Source: JAFGSI01 sp041287425 (lineage in GTDB: Bacteria; Chloroflexota; Anaerolineae; Anaerolineales; Villigracilaceae). From it: a DNA stretch of 13,169 nt. Both the position numbers and the translations under genes were made by a program. Where the stretch lies: positions 1 through 13,169 of the forward strand of contig JBEULG010000018.1 of assembly GCA_041287425.1 (NCBI GenBank). The letters run 5' to 3'. The notes below the pieces were generated by a model. That model had not been told where the DNA came from and did not search any database. It worked only from the letters and a program-made list of their open reading frames with translations. Within the stretch, counting starts at the first letter, position 1. Each line of letters opens with the position of its first letter. Shown here piece by piece: positions 6,847 to 12,941 of the stretch.

Positions 6847-6855
6847 ATTGTATCA
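6847..6855 (-). promoter_or_regulatory. Extended -10 promoter of trxB
   Basis: On the minus strand the sequence is TGATACAAT: a TGn extension followed by TACAAT (5 of 6). The expected transcript start near 6840 gives a leader of about 20 bases containing the GAGG ribosome site. The -35 position (TTTCGC) is poor, as expected of extended -10 promoters. Confidence 0.6.
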
Positions 6856-6959
6856 GATGCAGGAAAATCGCGAAAGTTGCAGCGACAAGGCCTCCCATCA
6901 CTCGCTGCGAAGACCGCCACGTCCCGGAAGTTCAGGCCGTTTTGCCGGCCCGAATGAAT

Positions 6960-6988
6960 TTGACTCGCGCGCCATTCTCATGTAAACT
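6960..6988 (+). promoter_or_regulatory. Promoter of the MFS transporter gene
   Basis: TTGACT (6960-6965, 5 of 6 to TTGACA), exactly 17 bases, then TAAACT (6983-6988, 4 of 6 to TATAAT). The expected start near 6995 gives a leader of about 40 bases with the AGAGGTG ribosome site. It is arranged back-to-back with the trxB promoter about 110 bases away. Confidence 0.6.
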
Positions 6989-7033
6989 TTTCCTAACCCA
7001 CGAAAGTCATCCTTTTCATCGAGAGGTGTCGAC

Positions 7034-8344
7034 GTGAAAAAGCAAAGCCGCTTCTACAGGGGGTTCATCATCATTATATTTTTCCTCTTCATGCTGCTGC
7101 ACCAGATTGACAAACAACTCATCAATCCCTTGTTACCCGATGTCATGGCCGACTTCGAAATCAACAAAACCCAGATGGGGGCGGTCATGACCGGGGCGAT
7201 GCTGGTCGGCACGCTGCTCTACCCGGTGTGGGGTTACTTGTATGACCGCTACGCCCGCGCCAAACTGCTGGCCCTGGCCTCCTTTATCTGGGGGTCAACC
7301 ACCTGGTTGAGCGCCATCATCCCCGGCGGACGCGCTCACTACCCCTGGTTCATGGCGACGCGCGCCTCGACCGGCATCGACGACTCATCCTACCCCGGTC
7401 TCTACAGCCTGGTGGCCGACTATTTCGGCCCGCGCCTGCGCGGCAAGATGTACGGCCTGCTGCAACTGGCCCAGCCGCTCGGCTACCTGCTCGGCATGAT
7501 TCTGGCGCTGATGGTCGCCCCGGCGTTCGGCGGCTGGCGCTCAGTCTTCTACCTGACCGGCGGCCTGGGCATCGTCGTAGCCGTGTTGATTTTCTTCGGC
7601 GTGAAAGAAATGCCGCGCGGCCAGGCCGAACCCGAATTGGAAAACCTGGAGATCGGTCAATACCGCTTCTCGTGGGCGGCCGCCAAAGAAGTGTTCAAGA
7701 AACGCACCATGTGGTTCGTCTTCCTGCAAGGCTTCGCCGGCGTCTTCCCATGGAACGTCATCACGGTCTGGTTCTTCACCTACCTGGCCGAAGAGCGCCT
7801 CTACGACGAAAGCAGCATCCTGTTCACCATGGCGCCCATCATCCTGATCCTGGCCTCCGGCTACTTCGTCGGCGGGGCGGCCGGCGACTGGCTGTTCAAG
7901 CGCACCAACAAGGGCCGCATCCTGGTCTCCAGCACCGGCGTCATCGTCGGGGCGTTGTTCCTGTTCCTGGCCATCAACACCCCCATCGAAGCCCGTCTGA
8001 CCTTTTTCATCCTGATGGCGCTGACCGCCCTTTTCATGCCGCTCTCCTCGCCCAACGTCATCTCGACCGTCTTCGACGTCACCCCTCCCGAAGTTCGCTC
8101 GACCGCCCAGGCGGTGGAATACTTCATCGAATCGAGCGGGGCGGCGTTTGCCCCGTTGCTGGCCGGCATCATCGCCGACGCCTCGAACCTGAAGACGGCC
8201 ATTTTGACCATCTGCATCACCGCCTGGGTTTTGTGTTTCGTCTTTTACCTCGGCGCGCTGTTCTTCATTGACGGCGACATCAAAACCCTGCGGGCGCAAA
8301 TGGCCGAACGAGCCGAGCGGGAAAAAGCGAAACAGCACGCATAA
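7034..8344 (+). CDS. MFS transporter, Spinster-like, substrate unknown
   Basis: 436 residues, the usual 12-helix major facilitator length, in the inner membrane. The start is GTG 7034, with AGAGGTG (7022-7028) five bases before it. Helices can be picked out at about 10-27, 47-68, 76-97, 115-132, 143-163, 168-190, 226-250, 265-285, 297-315, 322-340, 358-382 and 388-412. The MFS signature motif A between helices 2 and 3 is GYLYDRYARAK (67-77), with a degenerate copy GGAAGDWLFKRTNKGR (280-295) between helices 8 and 9, as expected from the internal duplication. GGWRSVFYLTGG (166-177) and RASTGIDDSSY...DYFGPRLRG (110-137) resemble Spinster-type and anion:cation-symporter-type members. D71, R72 and D25/K27 in helix 1 are charged residues likely to matter for coupling. 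The C-terminus is a Lys/Glu-rich cytosolic tail. Substrate cannot be inferred: neighbours (trxB, GNAT protein) give no pathway. Confidence 0.88.
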   Translation: MKKQSRFYRGFIIIIFFLFMLLHQIDKQLINPLLPDVMADFEINKTQMGAVMTGAMLVGTLLYPVWGYLYDRYARAKLLALASFIWGSTTWLSAIIPGGRAHYPWFMATRASTGIDDSSYPGLYSLVADYFGPRLRGKMYGLLQLAQPLGYLLGMILALMVAPAFGGWRSVFYLTGGLGIVVAVLIFFGVKEMPRGQAEPELENLEIGQYRFSWAAAKEVFKKRTMWFVFLQGFAGVFPWNVITVWFFTYLAEERLYDESSILFTMAPIILILASGYFVGGAAGDWLFKRTNKGRILVSSTGVIVGALFLFLAINTPIEARLTFFILMALTALFMPLSSPNVISTVFDVTPPEVRSTAQAVEYFIESSGAAFAPLLAGIIADASNLKTAILTICITAWVLCFVFYLGALFFIDGDIKTLRAQMAERAEREKAKQHA

Positions 8345-8349
8345 CCACA

Positions 8350-8375
8350 ACAGGGGCGGAGCCATCCGCCCCTGT
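8350..8375 (+). repeat. 10-bp perfect hairpin between the MFS and GNAT genes
   Basis: ACAGGGGCGG (8350-8359) pairs perfectly with CCGCCCCTGT (8366-8375) around a 6-base loop, five bases after the MFS stop. No U-run follows, so it is either a weak terminator/mRNA stabiliser or a dispersed GC-rich palindrome. It lies only 19 bases before the next start codon. Confidence 0.55.
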
Positions 8376-8394
8376 AACAATCTACAGGTTGACC

Positions 8395-9525
8395 ATGTAC
8401 ATCACCCCTCTCGACCTCAACGACCGCCGGCAGGTCAGGGCATTCCTGGAATTGCCCTTCCGCATCTACCAGAACTACCCTCTCTGGGTGCCGCCGCTGG
8501 AAACGGAGATGCGCAAGATTCTCGATCCGCGCCGACACCCTTTCTACCGTTACTCGCAGGCGGCCTTTTTCCTGGCCTGCGCCGCAAGGGACGAGCCCAT
8601 CGGGCGCATTGCGGTCATTGATAACCGCCGTTACAACGACTATTACCAATCCCGGACCGCATTTTTCTACTGGTTCGAATGCATCGCCGACGCCGCGGTG
8701 GCAACGGCCCTGTTCGAGGCCGCCTTCGACTGGGCTCGCCGGCGCGGACTGGAGCAAATGATGGGACCGCGCGGCTTCACGCCGCTCGACGGCCGCGGCC
8801 TGCTCGTGGAGGGCTTCGAGCATCGGCCGGCCTTCGGCATCGCCTACAACCCGCCCTACTACCCGGCGCTGGTCGAAGCAGCCGGTTTCCGCCCGCACCG
8901 CGACTACCTCTCCGGCTACCTGCGGCGCGAGACGGCCGTCTACCCTCAGCGCGTCGAAGAACTCGCCCAGCGGGTCGCCGCCCGGCGCGGACTACGGGTG
9001 GTCAACTTCCGTTCGCGGCGCGAACTCCGCCGCCTGATTCCCCATCTCAAAGAATTGTACAACGCCTCCCTCGGCGGCGTGCGCGACAACATCCCGGTCG
9101 ACGACGATGACCTGGCCGCCCTGGCCGACATGCTGCTGTCCTTTGCCGACCCGGCTCTGATCAAAATGGTCATGAAGGGCGAGGAGGTCGTCGGCTTCAT
9201 CCTGGGATATCCGGATGTCTCGGAAGCGCTCCAGAAAACGAAAGGACGTCTGTTCCCCTTCGGCTGGTTCAGCCTCTGGCGCGAATTCAAGCGCACGCCG
9301 TGGGTCAATCTGAACGGCATTGGCCTGAAAGAAGAGTACCGCGGCTTGGGTGGCTCGGCCCTCCTGGCCGGCGAGATTGCCAAGACCCTGCATGGGAAAC
9401 TTCAATACCAGGTCGGCGACTTCGTCCAGATTGATACGACCAATGAGAACATGCTGCGCGAAATTGCCAATTTCGGCGTAGAATTTTGTAAACGGCACCG
9501 CGTCTATGTCAGAGCATTGAACTGA
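8395..9525 (+). CDS. GNAT-like acyltransferase-fold protein, probable tandem domains
   Basis: 376 residues. ATG 8395 is chosen, with AGG (8386-8388) six bases upstream; the in-frame TTG 8389 would touch that site. The N-terminal half has the pattern YPLWVPPLETEMRKILDPRRHPF (from residue 28), then FFLACAARDEPIGRIAVIDN (from 58), a beta pair typical of GNAT strands 2-4. The C-terminal half has EEVVGFILGYPD (263-274) and LKEEYRGLGGSALL (311-324), the R/Q-x-x-G-x-G/A acetyl-CoA pyrophosphate loop of GNAT enzymes, followed by the usual helix. Proteins of this length and pattern occur as uncharacterised GNAT family members in Chloroflexota and Bacteroidota; substrate is unknown. The N-terminal half lacks a clear acyl-CoA loop, so it may be a degenerate copy. 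Cytosolic; no signal peptide. It could be co-transcribed with the MFS gene (gap 50 bases with a hairpin). Similar proteins near lipid genes would hint at lipid acylation, but nothing here shows that. Confidence 0.7.
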   Translation: MYITPLDLNDRRQVRAFLELPFRIYQNYPLWVPPLETEMRKILDPRRHPFYRYSQAAFFLACAARDEPIGRIAVIDNRRYNDYYQSRTAFFYWFECIADAAVATALFEAAFDWARRRGLEQMMGPRGFTPLDGRGLLVEGFEHRPAFGIAYNPPYYPALVEAAGFRPHRDYLSGYLRRETAVYPQRVEELAQRVAARRGLRVVNFRSRRELRRLIPHLKELYNASLGGVRDNIPVDDDDLAALADMLLSFADPALIKMVMKGEEVVGFILGYPDVSEALQKTKGRLFPFGWFSLWREFKRTPWVNLNGIGLKEEYRGLGGSALLAGEIAKTLHGKLQYQVGDFVQIDTTNENMLREIANFGVEFCKRHRVYVRALN

Positions 9526-9583
9526 ACCCCCTCTGACGATCGAGGGCCGACAACCACTTATTTTTCTTCTAAGGAGGTCTCTT

Positions 9584-10426
9584 ATGGTCAAAATTGTCGC
9601 CGACACCACCAGCGGATTGCCGCTCGACCTGGCCGACCGGCTGGGCATCGCCATGATTCCGCAAATCGTCATCTTCGGTGAGGAATCCTACCGCGACGAC
9701 ACCGAACTGGACACGGGGACTTTTCTGCGCAAACTGCGGGCCTCCGCCGCCCTGCCCAAGACGGCCGCTCCGCCACCGGCGCTGTACAATCCCATCTACG
9801 AAGAGGCGGCGCGGCGCGGCGACAGCGTGGTCGTCGTCGCACCCTCGTCCAAAGTGAGCGGGACGGTGCGGGCTGCCAGCGTAGCGGCGCAGGATTTCCC
9901 CAACCTGGAAGTGCACGTCGTCGATTCGCAGACCATCGCCGGCAACCTGGCCAGCCTGGTGCTCTTGGCCCACGAATGGGCCGGCAGCGGGCTGGAGGCG
10001 GCGGCCATCGTCGCCCGCTTGAACGAATGGATTCCGCGCGGGCGGATTTTCTTCCTGGTAGATACGCTGGAGTACCTGCAAAAAGGCGGCCGAATCGGCG
10101 GCGCCAAAGCCCTGCTGGGCGAGATGCTGCAGATCAAACCCATCCTGACCATCCGCGCCGGACAGGTCGAGGCGTTCGAGCAGCAACGCACCAAACGGCG
10201 CGCCGTCGCCCGTCTCATCGAAATCGTCGAGGAACAATGCCCGCCCTCCGCAGCCGACAGCCGGCTGTGCGTCATGCAGATCGAGGCGGAGGAGGAAGCC
10301 CGCGCCCTGGCCGCCGACCTGGGCTCGCGCATCGGCCTCGCCGACATTCCCATCTATCAACTGCCGCCCGCCATCGCCGTCCACGCCGGGCCAGGGGTCA
10401 TCGCCGTTGGTTTCTTCGCTGCCTGA
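9584..10426 (+). CDS. DegV family protein (fatty-acid-binding, FakB-like)
   Basis: 280 residues, the family's usual length. DegV proteins bind a single fatty acid between two alpha/beta domains; the FakB members present it to the kinase FakA to make acyl-phosphate for phospholipid synthesis. Visible motifs: VADTTSGLP (5-13), SSKVSGT (88-94), VVDS (112-115), the family hallmark DTLEYLQKGGRIGG (160-173), KPIL (185-188) and HAGPG (267-271). By comparison with FakB/TM841, T60, S92, R170 and H267 are the likely carboxylate-site residues (positions from memory). The usual TSQPS segment is replaced by KTAAPPPAL (59-67). ATG 9584 has an almost perfect AAGGAGGT (9571-9578). No FakA kinase gene is in the window. 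The 58-base gap before it has no clear promoter, so it may be read from upstream; yebC downstream has its own promoter. Family is secure, fatty-acid role is by analogy. Confidence 0.92.
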   Translation: MVKIVADTTSGLPLDLADRLGIAMIPQIVIFGEESYRDDTELDTGTFLRKLRASAALPKTAAPPPALYNPIYEEAARRGDSVVVVAPSSKVSGTVRAASVAAQDFPNLEVHVVDSQTIAGNLASLVLLAHEWAGSGLEAAAIVARLNEWIPRGRIFFLVDTLEYLQKGGRIGGAKALLGEMLQIKPILTIRAGQVEAFEQQRTKRRAVARLIEIVEEQCPPSAADSRLCVMQIEAEEEARALAADLGSRIGLADIPIYQLPPAIAVHAGPGVIAVGFFAA

Positions 10427-10434
10427 GGCCGCTA

Positions 10435-10443
10435 TGGTATAAT
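10435..10443 (+). promoter_or_regulatory. Extended -10 promoter of yebC-ruvC
   Basis: TGGTATAAT: a TGn extension plus a perfect TATAAT (10438-10443), just after the degV stop. No good -35 is found at 17 bases (TTCGCT). Start near 10450, leader about 47 bases. Confidence 0.7.
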
Positions 10444-10496
10444 TTGCGGGCTATTCTGCAAATCCCCACATTCGTGGAATTCCTAGGAGTACTTTT

Positions 10497-11252
10497 ATGT
10501 CTGGACACAGCCACTGGGCCACCATCCGGCGCAAGAAAGGCGCCCAGGACGCCAAGCGCGGCGCCCTGTTCACCCGTCTGGCACGGGAAATCGTCATGGC
10601 AGCCCGCGAAGGCGGCGGCGACCCCGAAACCAACGTCCGCCTGGCGCTGGCCATCGAAAAGGCGCGCGCCAACAACATGCCCAAGGACAACATCGAGCGC
10701 GCCATCAAACGCGGCACCGGTGAGGACAAAGAAGGATCCGCCATCGAACAAATCATGTACGAGGGATACGGGCCGCACGGCGTGGCGCTGATGATCGAAT
10801 GCGTCACCGACAACCGCAACCGGGCCGTGGCCGAGATCCGCCACCTGCTCAGCCGCGGCGGCGGCAACATGGCCGAGGTCGGGGCCGTCGGCTGGCAATT
10901 CGACCGCAAAGCCTATTTCGTCTTCCCTGCCTCTGCCCTCGACTACGACAAAGCCTTCGAACTCGCCGTCGAAGCCGGCGCCGACGATGTGTCCCAAGAC
11001 GACGATTCAATCGAGATTACCGGCCCGGTGGAAGCCTTCAAATCCATCGGCGATAAATTGCGCGCCGCCGGCGTTCAGGTCGAAGAGGCCGGCCTGCGGA
11101 TGATCGCCAAGCAGGAAATGGACCTGACCACCGAGCAAACGCTCTCGGTCATGCGGCTAATCGAATCGCTCGAAGAACTCGACGACGTGCAAAACGTCTA
11201 TCACAACGTCCGCATCTCGGACGAAGCCTGGGCCGCCCTCGAGGCCGAATGA
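10497..11252 (+). CDS. yebC: YebC/TACO1 family protein (PmpR-like)
   Basis: 251 residues, full length. The N-terminal signature MSGHSHWATIRRKKGAQD followed by AKRGALFTRLAREI is diagnostic (family form MAGHSKWANIKH...). NNMPKDNIERAIKRG (64-78) and YEGYGPHGVALMIE (90-103) with TDNRNR and SRGGGNMAEVGAV (124-136) are further conserved blocks. The acidic C-terminal half (DDVSQDDDSIEITG, 163-176) is also typical. The family was long annotated as a transcriptional regulator (PmpR); recent work on bacterial and mitochondrial members points to helping ribosomes through polyproline stretches. AGGAG (10485-10489) is seven bases before ATG. It is separated from ruvC by one base, so the two are translationally close and co-transcribed from the extended -10 promoter at 10435. 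The yebC-ruvC adjacency is widespread in bacteria. No anomalies were seen. Confidence 0.95.
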   Translation: MSGHSHWATIRRKKGAQDAKRGALFTRLAREIVMAAREGGGDPETNVRLALAIEKARANNMPKDNIERAIKRGTGEDKEGSAIEQIMYEGYGPHGVALMIECVTDNRNRAVAEIRHLLSRGGGNMAEVGAVGWQFDRKAYFVFPASALDYDKAFELAVEAGADDVSQDDDSIEITGPVEAFKSIGDKLRAAGVQVEEAGLRMIAKQEMDLTTEQTLSVMRLIESLEELDDVQNVYHNVRISDEAWAALEAE

Positions 11253-11253
11253 A

Positions 11254-11733
11254 ATGAGTCTGGTGCTGGGCATCGACCCGGGGACGGCCACCACCGGCTA
11301 CGGGCTGGTGCGCGACCTCCCCGACGGCAGCCTGGAAGCGGTGACTTACGGCATCATCCAGACGCCGCCCGACCAGCCCGCCCACCGCCGCCTGGCCTTG
11401 CTCTATCATCATCTGAACGAACTCCTGCTTCTCCACCGCCCCGATTCGTGCGCGGTGGAGAAGTTGTTCTTCCAGCGCAACATTTCCACCGCCATTTCGG
11501 TCGGGCAGGCGCGCGGGGTGGTCCTGCTGGCCATCGCCGAGGCGGGATTGGAAGTCTTCGAATACACCCCCAACGAGGTCAAGCAGGCCGTCGCCGCCTA
11601 CGGTTCGGCGGGCAAGCGGCAGGTCCAGGAGATGGTGCGCACCCTCCTGCTCCTGCCCGAAATTCCCCGCCCCGACGACGCCGCCGATGCCCTGGCGGTC
11701 GCCATCACGCACCTCCATACCCGCCGTTACTGA
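11254..11733 (+). CDS. ruvC: Crossover junction endodeoxyribonuclease RuvC
   Basis: 159 residues; a dimeric RNase H-fold nuclease that cuts Holliday junctions during recombination and repair, normally guided by RuvAB. The four acidic catalytic residues are visible: D8 in LGIDPGT, E69 in AVEKLFF, D142 and D145 in PDDAADALAVAITH. The FFQRN segment (72-76) and GQARGVV (84-90) are conserved RuvC blocks, and YTPNEVKQAV (104-113) plus GKRQVQ (120-125) form the usual DNA-contact region. ATG 11254 begins one base after the yebC stop; GAGG at 11241-11244 lies nine bases upstream inside yebC. Only 62 bases follow before the next gene, and neither ruvA nor ruvB is present. The enzyme looks intact and functional. 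Confidence 0.95.
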   Translation: MSLVLGIDPGTATTGYGLVRDLPDGSLEAVTYGIIQTPPDQPAHRRLALLYHHLNELLLLHRPDSCAVEKLFFQRNISTAISVGQARGVVLLAIAEAGLEVFEYTPNEVKQAVAAYGSAGKRQVQEMVRTLLLLPEIPRPDDAADALAVAITHLHTRRY

Positions 11734-11780
11734 ATCCCGCCGTCTGCTGGGGGACTGACTGCCGAACCGGCCTCAGGCAA

Positions 11781-11789
11781 TGGTACAAT
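11781..11789 (+). promoter_or_regulatory. Extended -10 promoter directly before the flippase-like gene
   Basis: TGGTACAAT: TGn (11781-11783) plus TACAAT (11784-11789, 5 of 6). The start codon follows six bases later, where transcription would be expected to begin, implying a leaderless mRNA. Confidence 0.55.
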
Positions 11790-11795
11790 CCCTTC

Positions 11796-12821
11796 ATGTT
11801 CAAACGCTGGCAATTCTGGGCGGGGCTGCTCATCAGCATCGTTTTCCTCTCTCTGGCCCTGCGCGGGCTGCAACTGGGTGACTTTTGGCAGGCGGTCAAA
11901 AGCGCCCGCTATGGGTGGATTCTACCGGGCGTGGGCGTCTATTTCCTCGGCGTGTGGGTGCGCGCCTGGCGCTGGCATTACCTGCTCGGCCCCATCAAGA
12001 AAATCCCCACCCGCACGATGTTCCCGGTGACCTGCATCGGCTACATGGGCAACAACATTTACCCGGCCCGCGCCGGCGAGGTGCTGCGGGCGGTCATCCT
12101 GAAGCGGCGCGAGGGCGTCTCGGTTTCGGCTTCGCTGGCGACCGTTATCGTCGAGCGCATCTTCGACGGGGTGGTGATGCTGGGCTTCGTCTTCGTCAAC
12201 CTGCCCGAACTGGCCAAACTGGCCGCCGCCGATTCGGGTTTCGTGGGCAGCCTGCAGACCCTTTCGCTGTGGGGAGCGGGGATTTTCGCCGCCGCCCTGC
12301 TCGTCTTCCTGTTGGCGGCCATGTTCCCCCAGGTGACGGCCCGCCTGGGGCAATGGTTCATTGACCGGTTGCTGCCCGGCCGCCTGCGTGAGAAGACCGG
12401 CGGCATTCTGCACAAATTCCTGGATGGCCTGGTCTCGCTGCGCTCGCCGGTCAATGTGCTGATGGTCTTCTTCACATCCGTCATTATCTGGTTATTGGAA
12501 ACAGGCAAGTACTGGTTTGTGATGCACGCCTTCGACTTCGAGGTCAGTTTCTTCGCCCTGATGCTGATGAACGGCGTGGTCAACCTGGCGACGACCATCC
12601 CCTCGGCGCCCGGCTACATCGGCACGTTCGACGCCCCGGGCATCGCCGTGCTGGCCGCCTATGGCGTCCCGCAGCCGGTCGCGGCGGGGTACACGCTGGT
12701 GCTGCATGTGGCGCTCTGGCTGCCGATTACCGCCCTGGGGGCATTCTACCTGGCGCGGGAGGGCATTCGCTGGAGCGATTCGCTGCGGGAGGAGGCAAGA
12801 GACGGGCGGGCTGCTCTCTGA
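11796..12821 (+). CDS. LPG_synthase_TM / UPF0104 flippase-like membrane protein
   Basis: 341 residues, the family's usual length. It belongs to the integral membrane family shared with the transmembrane half of MprF (lysylphosphatidylglycerol synthase/flippase) and AglD. Members are thought to flip or handle lipids, but the substrate of stand-alone forms is usually unknown. Hydrophobic helices are seen at about 7-24, 41-58, 76-90, 116-135, 154-177, 219-236, 251-268, 283-300 and 303-321. Family motifs: RAWRWHYLL (56-64), GYMGNNIYPARAGEVLRA (82-99) with Arg92 and Glu95, IVERIFDG (118-125) and the TIPSAPGYIGTFDA loop (267-280). There is no MprF-type C-terminal aminoacyltransferase domain, so it is not a full LPG synthase. 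ATG 11796 is the first in-frame start after the ruvC stop that keeps the N-terminal helix; no Shine-Dalgarno precedes it, and a -10 box lies six bases upstream. The tail (322-341) is charged and cytosolic. Confidence 0.88.
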   Translation: MFKRWQFWAGLLISIVFLSLALRGLQLGDFWQAVKSARYGWILPGVGVYFLGVWVRAWRWHYLLGPIKKIPTRTMFPVTCIGYMGNNIYPARAGEVLRAVILKRREGVSVSASLATVIVERIFDGVVMLGFVFVNLPELAKLAAADSGFVGSLQTLSLWGAGIFAAALLVFLLAAMFPQVTARLGQWFIDRLLPGRLREKTGGILHKFLDGLVSLRSPVNVLMVFFTSVIIWLLETGKYWFVMHAFDFEVSFFALMLMNGVVNLATTIPSAPGYIGTFDAPGIAVLAAYGVPQPVAAGYTLVLHVALWLPITALGAFYLAREGIRWSDSLREEARDGRAAL

Positions 12822-12864
12822 TACATTGCTGCAGCCTTCTTTCCATCAACCAGCCGCTACGTAG

Positions 12865-12883
12865 GGCAGACCTTCGGTCTGCC
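12865..12883. repeat. 8-bp GC-rich hairpin after the flippase-like gene
   Basis: GGCAGACC (12865-12872), TTC loop, GGTCTGCC (12876-12883), preceded by GTAG and followed by ACCCTCC. No U-run on either strand. It may be a dispersed intergenic palindrome or a weak terminator about 45 bases after the stop at 12821. Confidence 0.5.
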
Positions 12884-12905
12884 ACCCTCCCCCGCCCGCC
12901 GCGCA

Positions 12906-12911
12906 TATAAT
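12906..12911 (+). promoter_or_regulatory. Candidate -10 box of the lipoprotein gene
   Basis: A perfect TATAAT, 30 bases before the start ATG, with a short leader that holds AGGAGGT. No -35 box is visible in the GC-rich sequence upstream. Confidence 0.5.
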
Positions 12912-12941
12912 CAGAGACAGGCTATCTTCAGGAGGTCCCCC

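Noticed and set aside
6839..6985. A 48-codon plus-strand frame in the trxB/MFS gap
   Set aside because: It spans both divergent promoters, has no usable ribosome site spacing, and its sequence is Arg/Pro/Ser-rich with no recognisable features.
7541..8380. A 279-codon minus-strand frame opposite the MFS gene
   Set aside because: Composition is Gly/Asp/Gln-rich as expected of an antisense shadow, and it has no family motif.
9530..9546. Possible terminator before degV (CCCTC/GAGGG)
   Set aside because: Only a 5-bp stem with an 8-base loop, and the T-rich stretch starts too far downstream.
10497..11252. Calling yebC a DNA-binding transcription regulator
   Set aside because: That older label is not supported by any DNA-binding motif here, and recent work on the family points to translation.
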